Source of the DNA: Hanleya hanleyi | Lineage: Eukaryota; Mollusca; Polyplacophora; Lepidopleurida; Hanleyidae | Direction: 5' to 3' | Assembly: GCA_036873755.1 (NCBI GenBank) | Contig: JAVTVY010018818.1 | Span: 1 to 64,000 of the forward strand | DNA: 64,000 nt | Translations under genes and position numbers: made by a program | Notes under the pieces: generated by a model | What the model saw: only the letters and a program-made list of their open reading frames with translations | Databases searched by the model: none | What the model was told of the DNA's origin: nothing | Part shown: positions 53,401 to 64,000 of the stretch, piece by piece | Layout of the letters: each line of letters opens with the position of its first letter | Numbering within the stretch: position 1 is the first letter of the stretch

Positions 53401-54734
53401 ATGAGCATGCGACCTCCAGCTCCGGCTTGATTGGTACGTATTATCCGAGCTTGTGTCCGATTTCTTCTGATTAAGGGCTCATTAAACCAGTATTCTTGAT
53501 GTTATTACTCAATATTCATGAACGTGATGAAAACAGTATGCCGATAGGGAACTACAGTTTGCTGCTTGCATGGCACATATTTCCTAAACTTGTTAAAATG
53601 CTATATATTGACAATACAATCCTGAACGACTGGGATAATAGAAAAAAAAACTTACCATGATCGTGTGTCACTTCCGACCAGTCAAATTTATTTAGGAATT
53701 GGAAAGACAGCCTACAAAGGACCAAAAAGCAAGGATTAAACAGACATTGACATAGATCACATTTGCAAGGAAAACCAGTGAGAGGAAATTTAAAAATATT
53801 TTTGAAAATTATCTGTAGGTCTCAATATTCTGGGTTAGAGAGGACTTTTGCTGAAGAGCTGGAACTATGGTAATTGATACAGGAAAAGTATGGTATCCAG
53901 ATGGCTGATATGTACACAAATTTTATGTCAGAATAGTCTTATACCAGAGTACACAGTCAAGCCTACAAGTTGGGGGAATGAGACATTATGAAAATTAGTG
54001 CATTGTAGTAAACAAACATGACTTTTAAAACTCAAGCCATTCATGGTGCAGCAGTGCTGATTGGTTTTTGGCCGTTTTCTCCGTTTAGTTTTTTGCCAAA
54101 AAGTGGTTTTTCCTGTTCTAATTTCTCTCTTGCTATTTGATGTACAAACATGAGCTTTGGACACAATATTCCAATCATGTAGATCTTCAAAAGCTTGCCT
54201 CAAATTTTATTAAGTTCGTCCCTGTTCGTGAATTATTTATGATTTAGTGGAGGGGGGGGTCGAGTTTTTGTAGATTTTTTCAATCTTTCAACTTTACATG
54301 ATTTCTAGGCCCTAACTAAAAAAAATGACGCAACCTATTTTTATTCAAATGGTAAAGTTCATTATTCCAAAAAGGAGGTTTGTTTGATGAAAACTGAGAG
54401 AGTTTTTAGCGCGTGATTTTGAGGACTATATTTTTCTAAATGACATCATTTATCTTTAAATAAATCGATTCTTGTAATAAATTCGAGAAAGTTATTTATT
54501 TATCTAAATTCCTTGAATCAAGGACTTTCAGAAAATGTAGAGTTTGTTTGGATACAGTAACCTGATACAGTAACCTTAAGGCCTATATTAGAACAGCCAT
54601 TTTCAATACATGTTAAATGTAAACGTGGCATAATGCTGGTGAGATGAGAGATAAGGAATACTTACAAACATTCAATACACATCCAAAATACAAATCTCCA
54701 CTTAATTCATCTCCTCCTAGAATTAGTCATCTTC
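53401..54734. other. Intergenic, nothing recognised
   Basis: AT-rich unique DNA with poly-A and poly-T runs and a short G run at 54,252-54,258. No gene is seen. Confidence 0.5.
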
Positions 54735-55290
54735 AGCGAATTGGACCTCATACACTAGAGGCCTTACCATACTGGACCTCACACACAACAAACACATGAC
54801 TTTATTGGGCCTCATACACCACAGACGCCTGATCATATTGGGCCTCGTAAACTACAGACGCTCGAACATATTGGACCTCATACACTAGAGGCCTTACCAT
54901 ATTGGGCCTCACACACAACAAACACATAATCATATTGGACCATGCAACTACAGACGCCTGACCATGTTGAACCTCATACACAGCAGATACCTGACATTAT
55001 TGGACCTCATACACCACAGACGCCCGACCATACTGGAACTCATACAATACACACACCTGCCCACATTTGAACTCATACACTATAAACGCTTGGCCATCAG
55101 CTCCCCGTGAAACACTCAGAACAATACCTGTGAACGTCATACTCCGCTGACGACTGACCATCAGTTCCGTGTGACACACTCAAACCAGTATCTGAGCACC
55201 TCATGCACTACAGACGCCTGACCATTAGTTCCCTATGACACACTCTGAACAGTACCAAAGCTATTATACACTACACACGCCTGAGCGTCA
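54735..55290 (-). repeat. Minisatellite, 33-bp-type units then about 64-bp units
   Basis: Read on the minus strand the first part repeats GGTCAGGCGTCTGTGGTGTA plus TGAGGTCCAATAT, roughly 33 bp, giving a repeated GQASVVYEVQY-like peptide with interruptions. The part from 55,095 has longer units with CTGATGGTCAG and GTGTCACACGGAACTG. A related stretch occurs once at 57,395-57,440. It could be a decayed internally repetitive exon or only a minisatellite. Confidence 0.7.
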
Positions 55291-55489
55291 ACGAAGCCCG
55301 CGCCATAATATGTATAAACAGACGTTCCTTTCTTCACTCGACTTGTGAAATAGAATCTTGATACATATACATTACAACACATATAAGGGAAGTGGGAAGA
55401 AGTGCCGACATACTGACTGCGTCACATGACTTCACAGAATAGTCTTCTGGTAAACCTATTCTAAAGCACATACCAAGAATCTAACGATT

Positions 55490-55610
55490 CGTGATATGTG
55501 TTGTATCTCAGGTACGCTTTTATTGTACCTGTTCATGTGGCAACTTGGATGATATGACCACACGCCCCTAGCACCGGCATAAGCGGTATTAGATACAAAT
55601 CTAGAGAGCT
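55490..55610 (-). repeat. Stand-alone RT-family tail copy
   Basis: On the minus strand: GCCACATGAACAGGTACAAT, AAAAGCGTACCTGAGATACA. It is preceded by a degraded piece (TACCGCTTATGCCGGTGC). No RT sequence is adjacent. Confidence 0.6.
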
Positions 55611-56297
55611 ATGATGGAAATGCTCTGACAACTCGTATACTGGTAATTGGTGAGCTGTTTCGCTGTGACAACTCGTACATTGGAGATTGGTGAGCTGTAT
55701 CGTCGTTAGATGTAAATGACGGCAATTAACACAAAAGACTAGTCTGTAAGGCCCGATGTCGACCCAGCATCACACCCACCCATTTCACACATCTGTGCTA
55801 AAACACTCAATAAATGCACAGTTAGAAAGTTGTTATAGACATAAGTTACGTTTTAGCACGGTTATGTGAAAGGTCCACGTGTCAATCGCAGGTGTTCATT
55901 TGGGAGATTCTATCTCACAAGCCTGGTAAGAACAGGGGCGTCTGCTCTTATACAAGTAACAATCCAATAAAACAAACAAATTAATCGGAAGAAGGAATTT
56001 TGTTCTCACGCCTTTTGTTTCCATCGTGAAACTGATTAACGAAGCGACACAAATAGACCTATATCAGCGTACGTTCCATAAAGCCGGCATCAGCTGACAG
56101 AATCGCTCCCCATTCTCGAGACCAAATAAACTTATCCAATGATATTGGCACGATGCCAACTGACACGGGAACATTGTGCCAATATCAGTGGACGAGTTTT
56201 TCAACAAAAGGGAGTAGGTTATCAAAGTTTACCCTATTTGTTCAACCCTTCATTATAATCTTTGTTGATAATCAATTTGAGTAGTACATTAGAATAG
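55611..56297. other. Intergenic, nothing recognised
   Basis: Short direct repeat CTGACAACTCGTA at about 55,625 and 55,666. No gene is seen. Confidence 0.5.
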
Positions 56298-56469
56298 AAA
56301 TAATGTTTTCATAGGCGTGCTCAATGGTTATTTTACGCAAGGTTAGATTGGGAAAGTCTATATATTTTATTTTTGTATATTTTTATTTATTGACTTTGCT
56401 ATGAAATATAAACTTTCCCGCACTAACCGTGCGTAAAATAACCATTGAGCACGCCTATGAAAATTATTT
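56298..56469. repeat. Long hairpin: 58-60 bp inverted arms, about 53 bp loop
   Basis: 56,298-56,357 and 56,411-56,469 are near-perfect reverse complements (shared GCGTGCTCAATGGTTATTTT and ATAGGC words; a few mismatches and small gaps). The loop is AT-rich. It looks like a fold-back MITE. Confidence 0.8.
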
Positions 56470-59400
56470 CTTAAACAGCAGCCTAAACCTAAAACTTCGC
56501 TGATCATCAATATATGAGCTTATCTACATGCTAGTAGTGTACATATGGTACATTTACTAATCATACTATTTTGCAGAGTGTCTTAAATTACCATCAAAAC
56601 AAGGCTTGAAAGTTTTGGAGTCATCACTATTTGTTTAGTGGATAATGTGTGCATGTCATATAGTTCCTACAGTTGTTCAACGACTGCACATTGTCGACAC
56701 AGTCGTTACAGATTTGGCCAACCAAAGTTATTTGTAACATGATAAAACATCCTACAAAGGAGAATTGAAGGAAGAGTCTGACTTATACATTGACAAAGGC
56801 CATCTATTCCTATTCCAACTGAGACAGGAATAGTTTGGTGTCTTGGGAGGATAGGATATCAGAAACAGCAATTTTATAACAATTATTAAATATAGGAACT
56901 AACAGAATTTTGTAGATTTGAGCATGTATACTTTATTATTTTCATGTTATTTCGGCAACTTATACACCATGCATCCAAGCCAATGGACAAAGAAGGCAAG
57001 AATATCTTTATAAATAAAATTAATATACCATTGATTAATTGAATAATGAAGTTAAAGTGTGACATGGGAAGTATGACGTGTATCAAGGCCTGCACATGTA
57101 CTTCCTGTACCAGAATGAACCTGTATATCATCATTCTTACTTATCGACAATTATGTAAAGATATGTTTTCACAGGAGTTTATACCTTTATAAGGCAATGT
57201 TTAGAAATTGAATACATATAGAGGATGCTATGCCTGCCAAGAGGCGTGACACACCCATTCATAACATTTCGTCAATTTGCAAATACTTCATTTAATACAT
57301 GTACTTACAAATATCGCTACACTTCAGAAGTAAGACTTCCAGGTAGATCATCCACCTTAGACGAGGGGCCATCTTCATTTTTGACATCATGGACAGCACG
57401 GGCCTGACCTTCAGTTCCGGGTGACACTGTTAGAGCAGTACCTGTGAATGTAACATAAAAATAGAGTAATAACACATCTACAGCTACGCTACAGCGATAT
57501 CTCTCATAAAGATATACCTCAATGTTATGGAATAGCCATAACAGTCGATATAAATGGGATGGATGAAGCACCATCCTGTAGTAGGATGGTATCAGATTAC
57601 AGAAAACATACATGTGTAGGAGGTAACAAGTGTGTCACAGTACACAATTAAAAATGAATATAATCAGGGAATTCATGCATGTAAATGCAGATTGTATTTA
57701 CCTTGTTGTGTTGAAGTCCTCGAGTTGTCAATATTTGTTCGATGAAAATGGTTCGACCAACAAACATTATGTCAACCGTCGTGTTGACTTGCGAGGTGGA
57801 GCAGACCTTAGAGGTGATGGATACTGGATGTTGTTGGCTGAAGTGACGAGAGAAATGTGGTACCCGGAGCGGCTGGTGCAGGCCTTTGTCTTTTATAGTT
57901 GCCTTTCACTTTTGCATTCGACTTGGTTTCTTCACACTGAATGTAAAGAAATTCCAATGTTGGTAAACGTGAAGACTTTTAAAAGACATATCGATGAATG
58001 CAGACAATAGCAATAGTAAGTTTCCATGGCATTACCGTATTGCAGGGACCTAATTTATTGATATACTACATGTACACATGCGGTTCCACGTCACTGGGTG
58101 AAAAACCGGAAGTATGCCGTTTTTCACATACTATGGAGAGCATGTGTCATTGTATAAAAGCAATAATGTAGTATATATGTACCTGATCTGCAATGTTGCT
58201 TGTTCGTGTATTTTACATGCAGATATAAGCAAATATAATAAACCAAAATCATATCACCCACCCAAACACCAAGCTCCCGGCCATGCATCAGCCAATTCTG
58301 GCAGTATGTCTTCTGATAGAAGACAACCGACTTCGGTTTTATGTAACGTTCCAGATGTATATGGTACAGTTTAGTTGTTCGAACAACGAAAGTTGTCCAA
58401 TCACATTCAAGTATATTCAGCTGCCCCTGTACCTGATAATAGTAACTATGGGATCTCTTCAATTGGTGATGGCCATCAACTATTTCAAGGCAGAAACCAG
58501 GAATGGCTTGCGTAGCGTGCTGGAGGCTTATCGGTTTATTTTGCTGCAGATACTTTTATCTGAATAAGCCGTGTCTCTGCAATTCATCCAGGTCCTTGAT
58601 GTTGGTTACCCTCCCACTAGTTGAAGCAGCCAGGCATGGTGTATCTATTGTGATTAACAACCCCAATTTGTACACCTGAACATTCTTTACCCCGGTCTGT
58701 CTTCCACAAAATGTACTCCTGTATTTTGTTGTCCTCTTCTCGAAGACCATACCTTGAAAGGCAGGATACTACGGTCAAGGGATTCTACGCGTCTGGCAGT
58801 ACTCCCTTTCGCTACATCAGCAATGATACAAGCTGTCAAGTGAGGTTTCCTTTCTGCACGCCAAATGTTATATCGCGACTGATCCTTCGTTAGAATTTCG
58901 ATGATAGCTAACTTGTCTGCACTCAAGTTTCCAGCTCCGGGCTTTGATTTTCGAGCTTGGACCGTTGTTGCCTATGTGAAAAAAACTCTCGATGTCGCTG
59001 GCGATACAATACTTTTAACAGATTTCTAGATTTGGTTCCAGTAACAAATTCCCATATTTGTGTGGAGACTAGTAGAAACCGAAAGTGTCTGTCAGGTCAT
59101 CCCTGTAATAACGTGCATGCCACGATCCTCTTGCATATCGGTCGAAATACTTGACCCTCACATTCATCCAGGATTCGAACAAAGTTGTTGTACTGTTGCT
59201 AATAAGCCGTCCACACTTTGTTGACAAATCGATCCAGGATGACATTTATATTCGTTTTCGTTTTATCATCTAGAGAGGAGTGGTGAAGTCTTGTATTTTC
59301 TCATGCTGTCACTTCTTTTGCTGATACCCATCAACCAATGGCGTGCTCTGGTCTTTGAACACTCCTGCTGATGGATCCATGTCAACTGTTGGAATGAATG

Positions 59401-59591
59401 CGTCTACATCATCTGCCACTTCCACTGAGAATTTCTATTCCATGCCTTACAGAATTCACTACACTTTGAATGGTTGCGAAAAACGTCGTAATTATAGCAC
59501 AGCGCAGACCACGGACCAGTCGAATGCACCCCTTGAGCTTCTTTGTCGGTTTTCCATTACCATTGTAAAATGGTTGTTCATCTCCAGCGAC
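56470..59591. other. Intergenic, with weak exon-like stretches only
   Basis: The minus strand near 57,439-57,310 has TTCACAG followed by an open stretch (TALTVSPGTEGQARAVHDVK...) ending in a stop; it resembles the 54,735-55,290 repeat and could be a last exon. A 126-codon plus frame at 57,630-58,010 and minus frames at 58,556-58,926 have no recognisable motifs. I call no gene. Confidence 0.4.
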
Positions 59592-59791
59592 GACCGTACG
59601 CATTTACCAACGACGACCGTACGCATTTACCAACGACGACCGTACGCATTTACCAACGACGACTGCACGCATTTACCAACGACGATCGTACGCATTTACC
59701 AACGACGACCGTACGCATTTGCCAACGACGACCATACGCATTTACCAACGACGACCGTACGGATTTACCAACAACGACCGTACGCATTTAC
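59592..59791 (+). repeat. 23-bp minisatellite, 9 units
   Basis: Units GACCGTACGCATTTACCAAC plus GAC start every 23 bp at 59,592, 59,615, 59,638, 59,661, 59,684, 59,707, 59,730, 59,753 and 59,776. As 23 is not a multiple of three, each frame cycles through three readings, so the overlapping long frames are not proteins. Confidence 0.95.
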
Positions 59792-60999
59792 TTGTGTTGT
59801 TCGCACATTCCTCTTTGGCCACTCCAGCTCCTCATATTGCTATCGTCTCTTGGATCTGAGTGTACACAGACAAATCCCCACAGGCAATCTCTGTTATGTA
59901 TCACAAACCACGAATCGTCCCAGATTGTTGAAACTCCTCAACAAAGACATCTGATTCCACGGACTGTGGGCTTTATGTCCAATGTTTGAAACAGGTATGC
60001 GGATTAGGTTCGTGAAGGAACAAATGTAGCAAATATGTATTAATTTACCACTTCTGGAACCGAAGATGAATTGTTTGTGAGAATGTTTGCTTCAGCCTCC
60101 ATTACAAATTACGGTGATGGCTGGAATACCTTCGTCATAGTCTCCACTCTCCAGTACACCAACTTCACACATCTTACAGAAAAGACTATTCCATGTTCAG
60201 TGTTGCTAAACATTCTTTTTCACGAGCAGCCCCCACCAGGGAACATGGCTTCTCACACGCTGCGCTCCGTGGGTTCACCTCTTCTTGTCACTACTTTCAA
60301 TCTTGGCACTACTTCCCAAAGACACCTTTTTCATACACCCCTGGCACTGTACATGCAGAAAAGTAGCCTTGATCAACCCTTGATGTAGTCCGCCATCAAT
60401 AATTCTGTACAATGGATCATTTCCAGCTGTTGTTTAGTGTGTCTTTTCACAATGAAACAGATGCTGAGCAAGGAAGAAGAACATTTATTAGTATGACCCT
60501 TATATCCCAGGTTTGACTGCTTCCATAGGCAGCTTCATTCCGTCTGAGATTCCATCTCTCACCTCAGATTTCTCGTTATTCTGATGAGGTATGTCAGATA
60601 CATTACATTGCTGTGAGATCTGCACATCCTTTTATCCATCACATATTGTCTTGCCTGAATGACCTACCGTCTGCCCTACCGAAGTTCAGTCGACATCTAA
60701 TGCATTTTCGATCCGTTATTTACACAAACAGTTACAGTCAGTTTGAAACATGAGTAAACATGGGATATCTTCACGTCACAGACACACTTAACTAACATGT
60801 TCACAACATGGCCACCAAGCACTAGTTTCAGAATGACTTCTCTAATTATTGCTAAATACTCGTTCATTCGTTTTGATATTTTGAGCTTACTGAAGGTTTA
60901 TATGTTACAAATAAGTCTCATGTTGAGGCGTTTTCTCCATCAGACGTCCACGATGCTCATCCATGAACAACAGATGAGTTGTTTGAGCTGGTCTTTCAT
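59792..60999. other. Intergenic, nothing recognised
   Basis: Frames up to 105 codons (60,071-60,388) without motifs. No gene is called. Confidence 0.45.
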
Positions 61000-61125
61000 C
61001 ACACCTCCCGAGCTAGCGTATCTAATTCCAAATAAGCCGGTGGTAGGGACCGTGTGGATACTTCATAGTCCTCACATGAACATCTGCAATAAAAGCGCGG
61101 CTGAGATATTCATGCTACCTCCGAG
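61000..61125 (+). repeat. Stand-alone RT-family tail copy (plus)
   Basis: TCTAATTCCAAATAAGCCGG, CTCACATGAACATCTGCAAT, AAAAGCGCGGCTGAGATATT: the same tail as at 50,636 and 55,490, without RT sequence adjacent. Confidence 0.6.
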
Positions 61126-61484
61126 AATCCACCGTATTCTCGGATCTGAATGAGGTGCCGAGGGATGCTTTCCTGTAGAGTCATATGGTTGCTTTTTAGT
61201 CACCAGACGTCAATTTTCCTCCACCTCTTGCATATCGCTCCAATTCATGCAGTGTCTATTGTTAACGTGACAACAACAACGAAGTAAGTTTTGCTGAAAA
61301 CCTTTCGTAAATAGTAGAAAAATTGCCGGCGCGATTGCTCATCGGTTGATGAACTTCGTTCCCTTATCAGTTAGTGTACCAAATAAGCATAATTATTACA
61401 GATATATATGAAAAAACGGAAAACGATCATTCATAATGTTGTACATGGATAGTCACACATGTCCAGCTAATCATATCGTAGTTA

Positions 61485-61593
61485 GTTATATCGTCGCTGT
61501 ATGGCCGAAATAGCGCTGAACCCGACGTTAAACCCGAACTCACGCACTCACTCACTCACTCACTCACTTAAAATAGCGAAAGCAGTTATTCAT

Positions 61594-61627
<34 letters not shown>

Positions 61628-61640
61628 TAATAATAATAAA
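61485..61640. repeat. Mollusc-repeat core (minus), (CACT)n, poly-A and (TAA)n
   Basis: 61,485-61,568 contains, on the minus strand, GTGAGTGAGTGAGTGCGTGA and TTTAACGTCGGGTTCAGCGC then ATTTCGGCCATA. A 27-A run at 61,601-61,627 followed by (TAA)n to 61,640 closes it. Confidence 0.6.
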
Positions 61641-64000
61641 GGGAGGTTCAATTTTACCAATAACACCTGCATGTTTTTTTCCATCGACAGTGGCGTGCAC
61701 TTACCCAAATTATCAACCAGGTATTAAAGGCAGATGAAGGGCAGATGTAAGAAAGTTAGTTTAGAAGATGTGCTATGTGTGCTAATTTGCTAATTTTGCA
61801 AAATTTTAGACGATAAATGTCAGTGATATAATCAAAGCTAACTCGCAATCAGTATGCTCGATTGACTTGTTGTTTGCAAGACCATGACTCGAATACATGG
61901 GCAGGCTGAATATGTGTCAGACACAACTTCGAATATAAATTAACTACAGTTATTCCTCAAATATTAGGATGTTATGCGCGCCTTGGAGAAACTGGCAGTT
62001 AACACATCATTCCGCACTTAGTGAAGCCTTTTTTCAGATCATTGAACATAAATAACGAGCGTTTGAAGAATTTTGAGAATATATGAAACGATTGTATTCA
62101 TGCCAAAACTTGTTTTCACTAAAGGAAAAATACGTAACGTTATATGAGCTACTGGGAGGATGCTTCTGCAAGATGGTGACACGTTTTCTTTTTTCCCGTT
62201 TGACAGCTAGCAGAAAAGACAGATTTCTCCAATATTTTGACAACAGGTAAAGTATAATTAACTAATTAAACGAATGGGATTGTAATATAGGCTGCATTTG
62301 CTTTTTAGTTTTCCTGAACTATCTCAATAAATCACAACACCACTGGGTTAAGCTAGCCCTTTGAGCTTTACCTTTGGAGCGACAACCATGTCTTATTTTA
62401 ATCAGACTGAAGAACTGGGATCCATCAACGCTAGCTTTCAGTTTTCTCCAAAGGACAATTTTTCAGTTTTGAAGTGCCGCACAAAAAGGCATAAATTCAA
62501 TCTTTGAAAAGACCGCTCTGGTAAAACGTCACGGTACATGCTCTGATCTGCCGTGTAGACAGTTTTAAGTATTTCATTGTCTGACAATCTCCAAGGAGGA
62601 ATGTTATGAGAATGAACATGACTTGGGTTGGAATAAACTTTTGGTCACCTGTCTGTGTCCCAGGCGTGGTACACCTAAAGGGTAGTGATTACCTCGTGAA
62701 TATGGCAGTCGATGTCTGGGGTAAAATATAAGAAAAGAAGCTACAACTGTGTTCACATTTGACGATGTTTCTCAAACGAAATGGATTTGTAAATGTTGAT
62801 GGATCTTTTATACCATATCTGATGTATGAAAACTATTTAGGATTAAGGTATCAAATTTATTTCATGAAGGTAAAAATTGTAATGAATCCGTTGCGTTAAC
62901 CTGAGCGGAGATCTCTCATACTTTGACGTTTGTGGAGCCACTGCTAATTTCTGCAATTATACATTTTGGGGTAATTTTACAGTTTTAAACTGTAAAAGCT
63001 CACAGTCATAAGTACCGTAACGGAAAACAGATTCGACGGATGTGTGAAATTGGGACTTTTTTCTAAAGTTGTCAAAGTTTAGATATATTAAAAGCGTCCG
63101 ACTTAATATATTCGATAACCCATAAAAAAGGGCAAAAAACTCAGTTTCAAGCGACTGTCGACGCTGTTTTGCGTCACTTTTGACTGTGAGGTTTTACAGT
63201 GTAAACTTTGGGTATCTTCTTTTTACATGAATCACAATTTTTTTAGCAGAATCGAGGAAATTAAAATTGACTTAAAAAAAGTGGGGTTTTCTCCGGTACA
63301 CACAACAGATTAATTGTTTGTCATTATGTACATATTACTATCATTACTATCCGGATATTGGTCGATTGGTGGGTGTAAGCGCTGTCTCTGTCAAACTTGG
63401 GAATGTGCCTTATGGAGAAAGTACGTGTTATTTCCACAGATGAAACTAAGTAAATTGTAAAAATAAACAGTATCGAGACGGATATGCTTTTCTTCATGAT
63501 TTCGTTTTCGAGTAAGAATTTAAGATTCTCTAAAGATTTGCGTCTATGTGTTCATTGTCGCATAAGTCGCTTAATCGCGCATGTCTCCCGTTCACCACGC
63601 ATTGAGGTACGGAATTTACTGTTTGAATGTATACTCTATCGCTTGTGTACATATTGGTAAAAGGAAATGGGACATTGTACCGCGAAGCCAGGAATACTGT
63701 AAAAGCTGAAGTAACAGTCCTATAATATCGCAGCTGAGAAATACCAAAGTTTTGTTCCAAATTGAACATTTGAAACATATTGACCGCATTCATCTAGCAA
63801 AATAATCAAACTAACTTGTGTTCATATTTTTAGTTCATGTCTTCGAAGGTGATAATAATGTCATGCATCTAAATATATCGTTCGAGTAGGAGTATTGAAG
63901 CGAACATTCTGGACGATGGCTGCTTAATAGATGCCCGACACGACGGTTGTACTCTATGTCTAACTTCGATCGCGGTTTTGCCGAAGGTTAACTAGAGGAG
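61641..64000. other. Intergenic, nothing recognised
   Basis: AT-rich unique sequence. The 63,530-63,793 minus frame (87 codons) has no known motif. No gene is called. Confidence 0.45.

Noticed and set aside
57630..58010. 126-codon plus-strand frame as a gene or transposon C-terminus
   Set aside because: The ending (KTFKRHIDECRQ) loosely recalls non-LTR C-termini, but nothing upstream supports it.
59343..59989. 203- and 148-codon frames over 59,343-59,989
   Set aside because: Both are driven by the 23-bp minisatellite, which is open in three frames; flanking parts have no motif.
61601..61640. Poly-A run as the tail of the neighbouring mollusc repeat
   Set aside because: The repeat core next to it lies on the minus strand, so a tail would be poly-T on this strand; probably an independent insertion or simple repeat.

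Overview
This is eukaryotic, repeat-dominated DNA, most likely from a mollusc and probably a gastropod. The organism call is inference. It rests on low gene density, several copies of the invertebrate motif with core 'TTAACGTCGC...GCAATATTTCAG.TATAT' that I associate with molluscan interspersed repeats, a Ty3/gypsy element primed by tRNA-Leu, and AT-rich intergenic DNA. No complete host gene can be recognised.

Positions 1-27,088 form a nested array of inverted duplications built around a small C2H2 zinc-finger gene. Four long, broken copies (A 60-974 minus, B 1,416-2,311 minus, C 9,747-10,640 plus, D 19,052-19,975 minus) and several 3' fragments are present. Each copy keeps parts of a shared architecture: an upstream semi-palindromic module, a TATA box about 47 nt before the ATG, three zinc fingers, a conserved C-terminal domain ending at a shared stop, and a 3' flank with AATAAA. 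A 4.7 kb segment (4,870-9,576) with 8-bp inverted ends interrupts the upstream flank of copy C. It carries a satellite of about 120 bp and a small membrane-protein ORF pair. The largest structure is a near-mirror palindrome: arms 10,587-17,706 and 20,073-27,088 around a 2.37 kb spacer. Its arms hold satellites loaded with known transcription-factor sequences: CRE TGACGTCA, DR1 AGGTCAAAGGTCA and the NRF1-type TGCGCATGCGCA.

Positions 27,089-37,679 are a full-length Ty3/gypsy LTR retrotransposon with LTRs of about 2 kb. It has a tRNA-Leu primer site, Gag with a zinc knuckle, an uninterrupted 1,360-codon Pol (protease, RT, RNase H, integrase), and an unusual third ORF with three C2HC zinc fingers instead of a recognisable envelope. 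It begins exactly where the right palindrome arm stops. Its two flanks belong to unrelated loci, so it marks a rearrangement or an assembly junction.

Positions 37,680-64,000 are AT-rich. They contain a direct segmental duplication (37,680-39,549 and 44,064-46,031) that includes a 33-bp VNTR with 6 versus 9 units and a candidate 150-nt phase-1 exon. They also hold two degenerate non-LTR-type reverse transcriptase fragments in opposite orientation, five copies of a conserved tail motif, a hairpin element at 56,298-56,469, and several minisatellites. Large stretches hold nothing I can name.
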